From: Paenibacillus soyae
Lineage (GTDB): Bacteria; Bacillota; Bacilli; Paenibacillales; Paenibacillaceae
Reading direction: 5' to 3'
NCBI RefSeq assembly: GCF_024623455.1
Contig: NZ_JANIPJ010000003.1
Span: forward strand, 1 to 64,000
DNA: 64,000 nt
A program made the position numbers and the translations under genes. The notes beneath the pieces were generated by a model, which saw only the letters and a list, made by a program, of their open reading frames with translations, made no database searches and had not been told where the DNA came from. Numbering within the stretch: position 1 is the first letter of the stretch; every line of letters starts with the position of its first letter. Shown here in pieces: positions 35,572 to 44,387 of the stretch.

Positions 35572-36882
35572 CTAGATCTTATAAGCCTTCATAGCTTTAC
35601 GAATCTCTTTCCAGCTCGGACGTTTGCCGTACATCAGGACGCCCGTGCGATAAATCTTAGCCGAGATGTAGACCGCCACGTAGATGGCGACGAGCAGCAG
35701 CGCGATCGAGATCGCGACTTCCCAGAACGGCACGTCGGTCAGGCCGAGACGGAGCAGCATGACGAACGGCGAGAACAGCGGGATGAACGAGGTGACTTTC
35801 ACCAGCATGCTGTCCGGCGAGCTCAAGCTGAAGATCGAAATGTAGAAGCCGGCAAGCGAGATCAGCGTCATCGGCATGGTCGCCTGGCCGAGGTCCTCCG
35901 TCCGGCTGACGATGGAGCCGACTGCGGCGTAGAGCGTCGCGAACAGGAAGAAGCCCGTGAAGAAGTACAGCAGCGCATAGATGATCAAGCTTGGTTCGAT
36001 TTTGCTTAGGTCGATGTCGAAGTTGATTAACGTTTCTTTGTTATGCGGCAGCGTCACGTTAACGTATAACACGATAACATAGAGCGCAACCTGGCTCAGC
36101 ACGACGATGAACATGCCGAATATTTTGCCGAACATCTGCTTCAGCGGCGCGACGCTCGTGATCAGAATTTCCATGACGCGCGAGCTCTTCTCCGCGGTTA
36201 CCTCGGCAGCGATGAGCTGACCCGATGTCATGATCGCCATGAACAAGAAGATGATGATGACGTAGATGAAGCCCATGTTGACGCCTTGCTCCGAAGGCGT
36301 TCGGCCAGTTGCCCCGTCCTCCGTCGCCGAGATTTGAACCGATTCGATATTGATCGGCGTATTCAGCTGCTTCATTTGCTCGTCGGTGAGGCCCGCGTCG
36401 CTTAGTACGGTAGTCATCCGGATGGTTTGCAGCGCGGTTTGCAGCGCGCCCGTCTGCGAGAACTCCATCAGCTTCTCCGACTTATACGTCATCTCCGGGA
36501 AGCCGCTATCCGACATGGCGCCGAAGTCGAGATAGCCTTTGATCGTTTTATCCTGAATCGCTTGCTTCAGCTGATCCTCGTTGGCCGCCGTATCGCCTTT
36601 GTCCTCGAACGGCACCAGCTTGATGCTGGCGTCTTCCTGCTGCTCGAAGTATACCTTCAAGCTGTCGCCGGTTGCGGAGCCTGCCGCGAGCTCTTCGCTT
36701 GCCGACTGGATATACCCGACGTTCGTGATCTTCTTGCCGCCTTTATCGAACTGCTCGATGATATAAGGAACGTTGACGCCGATACACATAATGATAGCAA
36801 TTACTAGAGTCGTGATGAGGAAGGCCTTTCCTCTCATCTTGTTGCGAACCGTAAATCCTACTACCGTCCAGAAACTATTCAT
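35572..36882 (-). CDS. natB: ABC-2 type permease (NatB-like)
   Basis: A 436-residue permease: one N-terminal helix (about 17-40), a large outer domain (about 45-200), then five or six helices from 205 on. This is the layout of NatB sodium exporters and related ABC-2 permeases. The ATG at 36882 with AGGTGA upstream is preferred over the GTG at 36891. The natA stop overlaps its start region. Together with the preceding ATPase it forms an exporter; sodium as substrate is a family-based suggestion. Confidence 0.88.
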   Translation of the reverse strand: MNSFWTVVGFTVRNKMRGKAFLITTLVIAIIMCIGVNVPYIIEQFDKGGKKITNVGYIQSASEELAAGSATGDSLKVYFEQQEDASIKLVPFEDKGDTAANEDQLKQAIQDKTIKGYLDFGAMSDSGFPEMTYKSEKLMEFSQTGALQTALQTIRMTTVLSDAGLTDEQMKQLNTPINIESVQISATEDGATGRTPSEQGVNMGFIYVIIIFLFMAIMTSGQLIAAEVTAEKSSRVMEILITSVAPLKQMFGKIFGMFIVVLSQVALYVIVLYVNVTLPHNKETLINFDIDLSKIEPSLIIYALLYFFTGFFLFATLYAAVGSIVSRTEDLGQATMPMTLISLAGFYISIFSLSSPDSMLVKVTSFIPLFSPFVMLLRLGLTDVPFWEVAISIALLLVAIYVAVYISAKIYRTGVLMYGKRPSWKEIRKAMKAYKI

Positions 36883-37777
36883 GGCGATCACCTACCGTTT
36901 TGATAAAGATTTCGTTTAACGTCGGTTCCTTGATTTCGAACTTCGTAATCGTCGTCTGTGCCATTGCGCTGCGCAGGATCTCTCCTCCTGCCGCTTCGTT
37001 CTTGATGCCGATCTCATAGCCGTATTCCTGCCTCTTAACTCCCGTTACGCCCGCAATATTTTCGAGACCTTGCACTTCGCCTTCCGTCGCCAGGATAACG
37101 CGTTCTCTCGGATACTGTTTTTTCAGCTCCTTGATGTTGCCCTTCAGCACCGTATTCGATTTGTGCAGGATCGTAATGTTGCGGCACAGCTCCTCGACAT
37201 GCTCCATGCGGTGGGTCGAGAACAAGATGCTCGTGCCGGAATCGCGCAGCTCCTTAACCGTTGATTTCAGCAGCTCCACGTTGACCGGATCGAGTCCGCT
37301 GAACGCTTCGTCCAAGATGACGATGCTGGGTCGATGATTGACCGCCGCGATGAACTGGATTTTCTGCTGGTTGCCCTTCGAGAGCTCTTCGACTTTCTTG
37401 TTATAGTACTCCGGCACCTCGAATCTCTCGAGCCAGCGCTTCAGGTTCTGATCCGCATCCTTCTTGGACATGCCGCGCAATTGCGACAAGTACAGAATCT
37501 GATCGCTGACTTTTACCTTCGGATACAGTCCTCTCTCTTCCGGCAGGTAGCCCAGCTTGCTTAACTGCTCGTTGCTGTAGGGCCTACCGTGATACTTGAT
37601 CGTGCCTCCGTCCGGATAGATCAGCCCCAGTACCATGCGCATCGTCGTTGTTTTGCCGGCGCCGTTCGCGCCGAGCAGACCATAGATCTCGCCCTCGTTA
37701 ACCTCGAAGCTGATGTTGTTAACCGCTGTTTTGTCGGCATACTGCTTCACCACATTTTCGACTACCAATGGTTTCAT
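36875..37777 (-). CDS. natA: ABC transporter ATP-binding protein (NatA-like)
   Basis: A 300-residue ATPase with Walker A GANGAGKTT at 36-44, signature LSKGNQQ and Walker B IVILDEAFSGLDP. The C-terminal extension (FEIKEPTLNEIFIKTVG) is typical for DrrA/NatA partners of ABC-2 permeases. The ATG at 37777 follows GAGGGGAAA. It is the fourth gene of a five-gene operon headed by a YtrA-type operator, and overlaps natB. Confidence 0.9.
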   Translation of the reverse strand: MKPLVVENVVKQYADKTAVNNISFEVNEGEIYGLLGANGAGKTTTMRMVLGLIYPDGGTIKYHGRPYSNEQLSKLGYLPEERGLYPKVKVSDQILYLSQLRGMSKKDADQNLKRWLERFEVPEYYNKKVEELSKGNQQKIQFIAAVNHRPSIVILDEAFSGLDPVNVELLKSTVKELRDSGTSILFSTHRMEHVEELCRNITILHKSNTVLKGNIKELKKQYPRERVILATEGEVQGLENIAGVTGVKRQEYGYEIGIKNEAAGGEILRSAMAQTTITKFEIKEPTLNEIFIKTVGDRHE

Positions 37778-37800
37778 GTCGCGTTTCCCCTCGCTATCCT

Positions 37801-38718
37801 TTATCGTCTTCCTATGCTTTCTTGCTGAAGTAACGTGCTCATGATTTCGTCCAGCTCGAGCGCCTGTCTGCCTACGATCTGCAAGCCGTTCGCTTCGCAC
37901 CATTGCTCGGCCTCGAACGCTTTGCCCGTCGTGATCCGATAGGTTGCGTTCCCTGCCGGTTCTACTCCGCTGCCGCCCGGCATACTGGCCGCTTTCTGCG
38001 CCGTCAAGCCATCGCCGCTAACGAAGAAGGTGAACCAACTGCTGAACAGTTCATCCTTCTCGTAGACGCCGAGCACTCTGCCCTGCGCCATAAATACGAT
38101 AAAATCGGCTAATCGTTTCACTTCTTCCACGATATGGGAGGTCATTAGTATCGTCCGGTTGCCAGGCTCCATGTAACGATGCAGGATCTCAATCATCGTT
38201 TTCCATGCGAGCGGGTCGAGTCCGGAGGAGGGCTCATCAAGAAGGAGCAGCTCCGGCGCATGGGATAAAGCAAGCGCGAACTCGCATTTTCTCCGCATGC
38301 CTTTGGACATCTTGCCCAGCTGCAGATTGTCGTTCACCTGCAGGGAGAGCAGCAAATCCTGATAACGGTTCACATCCCAATCCTTATACCAGAAGCTGTT
38401 GAAGTTTGCTTTCTCCCGCGCGGTAAGCTTATCCTCATGAGGCAGCGTTTCCTCCGGCAGGAAGCCGATCTTCTGCTTCACCTCGACGTCATCCCCTTGA
38501 CCGACGGGCTCACCCAGCAGCGTAACCGTCCCTTCGCTTGGCTTCTCGAGATCAAGCGCCATCCGGAACAATGTGCTCTTGCCGCTGCCGTTCGGTCCGA
38601 CGATCGCCGTTATATAGCCTTTTGGTATGTCCAATGTGATCGGTCCCAGCTTGAAATTAGGCTTTCGCTGCGAGATTCCCGCGAACCGGATCGCCGTCTC
38701 CTCTTCCCATGCTCCCAT
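37801..38718 (-). CDS. ABC transporter ATP-binding protein (YtrB-like)
   Basis: A 305-residue ATPase with Walker A GPNGSGKST at 41-49, signature MSKGMRRKCEFALAL and Walker B LLLLDEPSSGLDP. It ends with a domain typical of YtrB/BcrA-type exporters. Its ATG overlaps the stop of the GntR regulator (TAATG). It probably pairs with the permease at 39138-39863. Confidence 0.9.
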   Translation of the reverse strand: MGAWEEETAIRFAGISQRKPNFKLGPITLDIPKGYITAIVGPNGSGKSTLFRMALDLEKPSEGTVTLLGEPVGQGDDVEVKQKIGFLPEETLPHEDKLTAREKANFNSFWYKDWDVNRYQDLLLSLQVNDNLQLGKMSKGMRRKCEFALALSHAPELLLLDEPSSGLDPLAWKTMIEILHRYMEPGNRTILMTSHIVEEVKRLADFIVFMAQGRVLGVYEKDELFSSWFTFFVSGDGLTAQKAASMPGGSGVEPAGNATYRITTGKAFEAEQWCEANGLQIVGRQALELDEIMSTLLQQESIGRR

Positions 38719-39119
38719 TATGCTTCTCCTCCCTGCTTATAGTGCTGACGGAGCGATTCCTCGAACAGCTCCTTCATTTCTTCCTCCGTGCACTGCATTC
38801 GCTTGCCTGCCATCAAGGCCTGTTCCAAGGCTTCGATCACCGACGCGTATTTGTGGCGGTCGCGTTCCTGCTCGCCAACCTTCGCAACGTAAGTACCCGT
38901 GCCTTGTCTAGTTCGGAGCAGCCCTTCGCCCTCCAAGTCACTGTATACCCGCTTGACGGTGATGACGCTGCACTTCACTGATTGCGCCAGCTCCCGGATG
39001 GAAGGCAGCAGCGTTCCTTCCTCCAGCTGTCCGCTGACGATCAGAGCCCTTAATTGAACCTCGATCTGGTGATAGAGAGGTTCGGCGCTTTGTTCATTAA
39101 TCTGTATGGGCAGCCGCAT
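38718..39119 (-). CDS. GntR-family repressor (YtrA type)
   Basis: The 133-residue protein has a winged helix-turn-helix (about 10-75: LYHQIEVQLRALIVSGQLEEGTLLPSIRELAQSVKCSVITVKRVYSDLEGEGLL) and a short C-terminal dimerisation segment, the compact YtrA subfamily. Such proteins repress their own ABC transporter operon and respond to cell-wall-active antibiotics. The nested palindrome at 39920-39979 upstream of the operon is the obvious binding site. Confidence 0.92.
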   Translation of the reverse strand: MRLPIQINEQSAEPLYHQIEVQLRALIVSGQLEEGTLLPSIRELAQSVKCSVITVKRVYSDLEGEGLLRTRQGTGTYVAKVGEQERDRHKYASVIEALEQALMAGKRMQCTEEEMKELFEESLRQHYKQGGEA

Positions 39120-39137
39120 CGCTTCACCTGCTTTCGC

Positions 39138-39863
39138 TTAACTGGAATAACTTCGCGTCTTCAGCCTCTTCTCCAGAAGCGGACGCCCGATATAGATGGA
39201 GACCGCAACTAACACAAGTCCGATTAGAGCCATCCACCATCCGCCTTCCTCGCACAGCCTGTAGCTTTCCACGATGAGGCTTTTCTTCAACAACAGAGAG
39301 GTAATGATCATTCCGATGAGGAAACCGAGTGTAAATATCATGCAAAACCAGAAATATATTTTGCCGGAAAATCCGATTTCGAAGTAGATATATAGGATGC
39401 CCATCGCTATCGAATAGCCGATCCACATAATGGCGAATGGAATAAATGCGGCCAGTTCAATATCAGGGGCCTCCATTCGGACAACAAGGTAAAAGATAAG
39501 GAAGAAAACAATGAGAGCCGGCAGCGCGTTCAATATAAAAAGGAGGATTCGTCCAAGTACGATTTGGTTGGGCCTAATCGGCATCACCCGCCATGCTGCC
39601 AGCTTCTTCGTATAAGGATCCGACTTCCAATAATGCCCGAATGATTGAGTGGACATAAATCCCAGGCAAGGGAGCAGCGTTAGCGTGACGAAGTCCACCG
39701 CCCAGTACATCATTCCCATCTCTTCCCCTTCATAAGTGTCAGCAAACATGGGCACGAGGAAGAGAGAAAGATACCCAATGAAAATGATCGTCATAACATG
39801 TTTCCATCTGATTCTTCTGAACTCTTCCTTCGCCAGATACCATCCGCCTTGCCAAGTGGTCAT
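39138..39863 (-). CDS. ABC transporter membrane subunit, first gene of the YtrA-type operon
   Basis: A 241-residue membrane protein with six hydrophobic segments (near 24-42, 60-75, 105-125, 138-160, 170-190 and 212-230). I see no clear family motif, but the size and context fit the membrane partner of the YtrB-like ATPase. GGGAGGCGG precedes the ATG. It is the first gene after the operator, 18 bp before the repressor gene. Confidence 0.78.
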   Translation of the reverse strand: MTTWQGGWYLAKEEFRRIRWKHVMTIIFIGYLSLFLVPMFADTYEGEEMGMMYWAVDFVTLTLLPCLGFMSTQSFGHYWKSDPYTKKLAAWRVMPIRPNQIVLGRILLFILNALPALIVFFLIFYLVVRMEAPDIELAAFIPFAIMWIGYSIAMGILYIYFEIGFSGKIYFWFCMIFTLGFLIGMIITSLLLKKSLIVESYRLCEEGGWWMALIGLVLVAVSIYIGRPLLEKRLKTRSYSS

Positions 39864-39919
39864 AAGCGACCGCCTCCCTTTAGCTGTCCAAAGCTTTTTT
39901 TGTGCTTGCTCTTAAGTGT

Positions 39920-39979
39920 GCATACTGTGTTCGTTTATATACTGTATATATCTATATACACAGTATATGTACAGTGTGC
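39920..39979 (-). promoter_or_regulatory. Nested palindromic operator of the YtrA-type operon
   Basis: Four copies of ACTGT-like half-sites form two concentric inverted repeats: inner ATACTGT (39939-39945) with ACAGTAT (39959-39965), outer GCATACTGT (39920-39928) with ACAGTGTGC (39971-39979). The middle is a run of alternating A and T that can also serve as promoter DNA. It lies 57 bp upstream of the first gene. Confidence 0.8.
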
Positions 39980-40007
39980 CTCTTTGTCAACCATCCATTC
40001 CCTATTT

Positions 40008-40045
40008 TTTCAAAAAAATAACCGCTCTCCTAAGAGAACGGTTAT
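40008..40045 (-). terminator. Rho-independent terminator
   Basis: On the minus strand a 13-bp stem (AATAACCG..TCTC with one mismatch) with a 4-nt loop is followed by a T-run. It ends the cytochrome oxidase operon. Confidence 0.9.
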
Positions 40046-40059
40046 TCCTATTCCAGCAG

Positions 40060-40521
40060 TTAGCCGAAAATCGCTTCAAATAACGGTTTAGCGTCTGCCG
40101 CGGGATACAGCACGTAGAGAATCGAATATACCGCTGCACCTGTTATCGCCGTAAAAAACCAGATGACCGACGTAACCCGGCCCAGTTTGCGATGCTTCGC
40201 GAATTTCTTGCGATAGCCAAGCGTGATCGTCGTAATGCCGAACACGGCAGCGACGGTCGCGAGCACAATATGGAACAATAAGAATACAAGATAATAAGGC
40301 TTCAGCCCGTCCGGACCGTTATAAGGCGTGCTGCCGATGATGAACGTCCGGGAAGCATAGATGATAAAAAACAAAACCGCCGCGATCGCCGCATTAAACA
40401 TCACCTTCTGATGCTGCTCCAGCTTGCGCTTAACGGCCAGCCTCCAGCCGATCGCGACAAGCGTAGCGCTCAGGACGATGAAGAAGGTGCTCACCGTTGG
40501 CATAAGTATTTTGATGTCCAT
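40060..40521 (-). CDS. DUF420 protein (YozB/CtaM-like oxidase maturation factor)
   Basis: A 153-residue membrane protein with four helices and conserved His residues in HQKVM, FHIVLA and KHRKLGR. It belongs to DUF420; the staphylococcal member CtaM is needed to mature haem-copper oxidase. Its position at the end of the cta operon supports the same role for the caa3 oxidase here. The ATG is 16 bp after the ctaG stop. Confidence 0.88.
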   Translation of the reverse strand: MDIKILMPTVSTFFIVLSATLVAIGWRLAVKRKLEQHQKVMFNAAIAAVLFFIIYASRTFIIGSTPYNGPDGLKPYYLVFLLFHIVLATVAAVFGITTITLGYRKKFAKHRKLGRVTSVIWFFTAITGAAVYSILYVLYPAADAKPLFEAIFG

Positions 40522-40536
40522 GTTAATCCTCTCCGA

Positions 40537-41430
40537 TTAAGCAGTTTCTGGGTTCGGCAAATCGTCCTCGGCATGCTCGCGCTTGAACCATTGCTTGAAG
40601 ATATAGGCCAGGATGATCCCATACATCAGCTCTTGCACCAGCTTCATCACAATGCCGCCTAGCTGCTGATCATCCATCACGCCCAGCTTGTTGAAGAACT
40701 GAGGTCCCCCGAATTCCCCTATCAGGTAGCTCGTATCGCCGGACATGCAGTACCCCATCGCGGTTGCCCATACTTGCGGATCGTTGTACGTCGCGTACAT
40801 CCCGCCGTCGGAGAAGATGATAAGCGCGCATGCTGGCGTCAGCAGCACGCCGTTGGCGAAAACATAAGCCATCTTCTTGACGTCCGTAATCTTATTCCAC
40901 TCCGGTACCGGACAAGCGATCTGCCACCACATCATGAATGCCGTTATGAACAGAACCACATAATAAAGACGATGCACCGTGAAGTTCGTCATGACGTAAT
41001 CATGAACCATCGGCACATGATAAATTGAGAACAGCATATTGAACAGGACAAGCGTTACGATCGGATGCATGAACAGTCGGAGCTTCCTCCAGAAGCTAGC
41101 CGAAAACGCCGCCCGCCACAGAAACGCCGGGATCCCCAGAAGCACCATAGGAGGCACGATCAAATACGAGATCGACATGTTCACCATATGGAAAGTAAAC
41201 ATAAGATGTCCAAGCAAATTAAACGGACCGCCATGACACAGGTACACCAGCACGATCGCGCCGACAAACAAGGTTTTCTGCTTGAGCGTTGCTGCCTGTT
41301 CGCTTGGAGCATGCTTCTCTCTCCACGGACCGATCATATAGTAATACAGGATCACGACACCGATCATCGCAAATAGAAACATAGGGTTCCACAGCTCGGC
41401 GAAGGAGAAATATTTGTTTAAGTCTAGCAC
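40537..41430 (-). CDS. ctaG: Cytochrome c oxidase assembly factor CtaG (caa3 type)
   Basis: A 297-residue polytopic membrane protein of the caa3_CtaG family, with about seven helices and characteristic His residues (HGGPFNLLGHLMFTFHMVNM, IYHVPMVHDYVM). It helps assemble the copper centres of the caa3 oxidase. The start is GTG at 41430 with AAAGGAG upstream. A stem-loop at 41475-41506 separates it from ctaF, so it may be expressed at a lower level than the structural genes. Confidence 0.93.
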   Translation of the reverse strand: MLDLNKYFSFAELWNPMFLFAMIGVVILYYYMIGPWREKHAPSEQAATLKQKTLFVGAIVLVYLCHGGPFNLLGHLMFTFHMVNMSISYLIVPPMVLLGIPAFLWRAAFSASFWRKLRLFMHPIVTLVLFNMLFSIYHVPMVHDYVMTNFTVHRLYYVVLFITAFMMWWQIACPVPEWNKITDVKKMAYVFANGVLLTPACALIIFSDGGMYATYNDPQVWATAMGYCMSGDTSYLIGEFGGPQFFNKLGVMDDQQLGGIVMKLVQELMYGIILAYIFKQWFKREHAEDDLPNPETA

Positions 41431-41474
41431 CTTAGGAAGCTCCTTTCATAAAGGACAAAGCCGATTTTACGAAA

Positions 41475-41506
41475 GAGGAGGGACCCACAATCTTGGGACC
41501 CTCCTC
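41475..41506 (-). terminator. Stem-loop between ctaF and ctaG
   Basis: GAGGAGGG (41475-41482) pairs with CCCTCCTC (41499-41506), extended by an inner CCCA/TGGG stem. On the minus strand only TTTCGT follows, so termination is probably partial and may set the ratio of structural to assembly genes. Confidence 0.65.
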
Positions 41507-41522
41507 TCTTTAGTTTACAGTC

Positions 41523-41840
41523 TTACCACCAAACCCAATATTCAGCCATGATGACCGCCGTGAATACGACGACTACTCCGGATAGAATGCCGATAATCGC
41601 GTAACGATGCCCGCGGTCTTTCATGTGCATCCAGAACGCCATCTGTACGAATACTTGCAGGATAGCCGTTCCGATGAGGATGATGTAGATAAAGTCTTTG
41701 TTGATCTCTCCGCTGATGACAGTCGCGAAGGCGATGAACGTCAACAGAACCGAGAATAGAAACGCGATGATATGCTTTTTGGGTCCTTCGACTTTGTGTC
41801 GCTTGGTGTTTTGCTCCGTGGCCGTGTGATTGCTTGCCAT
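41523..41840 (-). CDS. ctaF: Cytochrome c oxidase subunit IV
   Basis: A 105-residue protein with three membrane helices (about 25-45, 52-70 and 80-100), of the bacterial COX4 family. It is the small accessory subunit of the caa3 oxidase. It starts 4 bp after ctaE. Confidence 0.93.
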   Translation of the reverse strand: MASNHTATEQNTKRHKVEGPKKHIIAFLFSVLLTFIAFATVISGEINKDFIYIILIGTAILQVFVQMAFWMHMKDRGHRYAIIGILSGVVVVFTAVIMAEYWVWW

Positions 41841-41844
41841 TTCG

Positions 41845-42462
41845 TTAAACCACCTTTCCCATCAGGTACACAACGGTGAAGATGAATACCCATACAACGT
41901 CGATGAAGTGCCAGTACATACCGGCTACATACACTTTAGGCGCCGTTACGACGGTGAGACCTTTTCTTGCGAGCTGAATGATCAGCAGCGTGATCCACAG
42001 GATACCGAACAAGACGTGAGCGCCGTGGAAGCCGACCAACGTATAGAAGGAAGAACTGAATGCGCTCGTCGTGAAGCCATGGCCTTCATGCACGTAATGA
42101 TAGAACTCGTAAATCTCGAGTCCAAGGAAGCCCGCACCGAGCAGAACGGTGACGATCAACCAGTTGATCAAGCTTTTTACTTTGTGCTGGTGCATCGCTT
42201 GAATCGCGAATACGCTCGTCAAGCTCGACGTGAGCAGGATTGCGGTAGCGTAAGCGACAAGTTTCAGGTCGAACAGGTGGTCCGGGGTCGGACCGTCCAG
42301 CACTTGATGGCGGAGGGCAAGGAACGCCGCGAACAGCGTTCCGAACAGTACCGTCTCCCCGCCAAGGAATAACCAGAAGCCTAATACTTTATTGCGTCCC
42401 TCAAGGGTGGCCTTCTCCGGCTCATGAGGCAATTGTCCTTCTACATGCGAGTGCGCGCTCAT
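41845..42462 (-). CDS. ctaE: Cytochrome c oxidase subunit III
   Basis: A 205-residue subunit with five membrane helices and the family motifs GFWLFLGGETVLFGTLFAAFL, GFHGAHVLFGILWI and YWHFIDVVWVFIFTVVYL. The ATG overlaps the ctaD stop (ATGA), so the two are translated in a coupled way. Confidence 0.96.
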   Translation of the reverse strand: MSAHSHVEGQLPHEPEKATLEGRNKVLGFWLFLGGETVLFGTLFAAFLALRHQVLDGPTPDHLFDLKLVAYATAILLTSSLTSVFAIQAMHQHKVKSLINWLIVTVLLGAGFLGLEIYEFYHYVHEGHGFTTSAFSSSFYTLVGFHGAHVLFGILWITLLIIQLARKGLTVVTAPKVYVAGMYWHFIDVVWVFIFTVVYLMGKVV

Positions 42463-44354
42463 GCTTTACCCCCTAGATCCCTCTTAATTTCATCTTCTTC
42501 GATATGGAAGCCATGATCGTCGATTACGGAACGAAGAAGCATACAGATCAATACGATAAGCAAGCCACCGATGCCGATCGCGTGGCCGACCGTCAGGTCC
42601 GTGCCCATGAAATGACCCCAATCCGGAGCATACATGAAGCCGAAACCGGCGATGAAGAAGCCAAGGCCCATGAAGAACGGCAGAATCGACGGAGACGGCA
42701 TATGGATCGGGCCAAGCGGTTCAGCCGGCGTCATGCCGCTGTGTCCGTCTTGCTTCTCTTTCCAGTAGGCGTCATATCCGCGTACAAGCGGAGTTTGAGC
42801 AAAGTTGTATTCCGGCGGAGGGGATGGAATCGTCCACTCCAGCGTACGGCCGTCTTCCCATGGGTCCGCAGGCGCGTTCTTCGGTTTCACCGAGGTTACG
42901 ACAACGTTAATCAGGAAGATGATCGTACCGAGACCCATCAACAGGGCGCCGATCGTACTAATCAAGTTCATTTCGTTAAAGCCAAGGCCGTCCAGGTACT
43001 GCCAGATACGACGCGGCATCCCCATCAAACCAAGGAAATGCTGGACGAAGAACGTCAGATGGAAACCGATGAAGAACGTCCAGAACGTCAGCTTGCCAAG
43101 TCCTTCGTTCAGAATGCGGCCGAACATCTTCGGCCACCAGTAGTGAACGCCGGCGAACAAACCAAGCACCAAGCCGCCTACGATAACGTAGTGGAAATGC
43201 GCGACGACGAAGTACGAGTCATGATATTGGAAGTCGGCAGGCGCTGCCGCGAGCATAACGCCCGTTACGCCGCCCATTACGAATGTCGGGATGAAGCCTA
43301 CCGCGAACAGGTTCGCGGTCGGGAACGTAATGGAACCGCCCCACATCGTGAACAGCCAGTTAAAGATCTTGATGCCTGTTGGTACCGCAATCAGCATCGT
43401 TGCGATAGAGAACAACGCGTTCGCCACTGGTCCAAGACCCGCCGTGAACATGTGATGCGCCCAAACCATGAAGCCCAAGAAGCCGATCAAGATTGTCGCG
43501 AATACCATCGAGCTGTAACCGAACAAGCGTTTACGCGAGAATGTGCTAATAACTTCCGAGATGATGCCGAATGCCGGCAGGATAAGAATATAAACCTCAG
43601 GATGCCCGAAGATCCAGAAAATATGCTCCCACAATACCGCGTTGCCGCCTGCGGATGGATCGAAGAAGTTCGCGTCGAACAAACGGTCGAACATCAGCGC
43701 CGCCAAACCAACGGTCAGGGCAGGGAATGCGAACAGGATCAGAGCCGACGTAATGAATGCGGACCAAGTGAACATCGGCATGCGCATGAACGTCATGCCT
43801 GGCGCCCGCATGTTAATAATCGTAACCAGGAAGTTAATACCGCCGATCAGCGTACCGATACCGGCGATCTGTAGACCTAATACATAGTAGTCCATACCAT
43901 GGTCGTTGCTGTAAGTTGTGCCGGCCAAAGGAGCGTAAGACGTCCAGCCTGCGTCAGGCACGTCGCCGACGATCCAGCTCACGTTCAGCAGCAAACCGCC
44001 GAAGAGGAACGTCCAGAAGCCGAGCGAGTTAACGAACGGGAACGCGACGTCGCGCGCGCCGATTTGGAGCGGAACGACGGCGTTCATGAGAGCAAAGATG
44101 ATTGGCATCGCGGCCAAGAAGATCATCGTTGTTCCATGCATCGTCAGCAATTCGTTGTATGTATCCGCACCAACGAAATCATTTTGCGGCTTCCACAATT
44201 GGATCCGGATCAGAATCGCTTCCAATCCGCCAATCAGGAAGAAAAATCCCCCCGCAATCAAATACAAAATACCGATTTTTTTATGGTCAACCGTAGTCAG
44301 CCAGTCCATAATGCCGCTGTAACGTTTGACCGCATGCGCGTGTGCATGAGCCAA
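42459..44354 (-). CDS. ctaD: Cytochrome c oxidase subunit I
   Basis: A 631-residue haem-copper oxidase subunit with at least twelve helices. LLTMHGTTMIF carries a haem a ligand, HPEVYILILPAFG the CuB His and its cross-linked Tyr, and VWAHHMFTAGL the other CuB His pair; HFHYVIVGG carries the last haem ligands. The start is read as TTG at 44354 because AAGGAGGT is 7 nt upstream; the frame open to 44372 contains that site itself. It reduces oxygen to water with proton pumping. Confidence 0.96.
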   Translation of the reverse strand: MAHAHAHAVKRYSGIMDWLTTVDHKKIGILYLIAGGFFFLIGGLEAILIRIQLWKPQNDFVGADTYNELLTMHGTTMIFLAAMPIIFALMNAVVPLQIGARDVAFPFVNSLGFWTFLFGGLLLNVSWIVGDVPDAGWTSYAPLAGTTYSNDHGMDYYVLGLQIAGIGTLIGGINFLVTIINMRAPGMTFMRMPMFTWSAFITSALILFAFPALTVGLAALMFDRLFDANFFDPSAGGNAVLWEHIFWIFGHPEVYILILPAFGIISEVISTFSRKRLFGYSSMVFATILIGFLGFMVWAHHMFTAGLGPVANALFSIATMLIAVPTGIKIFNWLFTMWGGSITFPTANLFAVGFIPTFVMGGVTGVMLAAAPADFQYHDSYFVVAHFHYVIVGGLVLGLFAGVHYWWPKMFGRILNEGLGKLTFWTFFIGFHLTFFVQHFLGLMGMPRRIWQYLDGLGFNEMNLISTIGALLMGLGTIIFLINVVVTSVKPKNAPADPWEDGRTLEWTIPSPPPEYNFAQTPLVRGYDAYWKEKQDGHSGMTPAEPLGPIHMPSPSILPFFMGLGFFIAGFGFMYAPDWGHFMGTDLTVGHAIGIGGLLIVLICMLLRSVIDDHGFHIEEDEIKRDLGGKA

Positions 44355-44387
44355 GGTAGGTACCTCCTTCAATCACTGATGATCGTA

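Noticed and set aside
42504-43874. A 456-codon plus-strand frame opposite ctaD
   Set aside because: It is a shadow of ctaD; extremely rich in Arg, Glu, Gln and His with no known domain.
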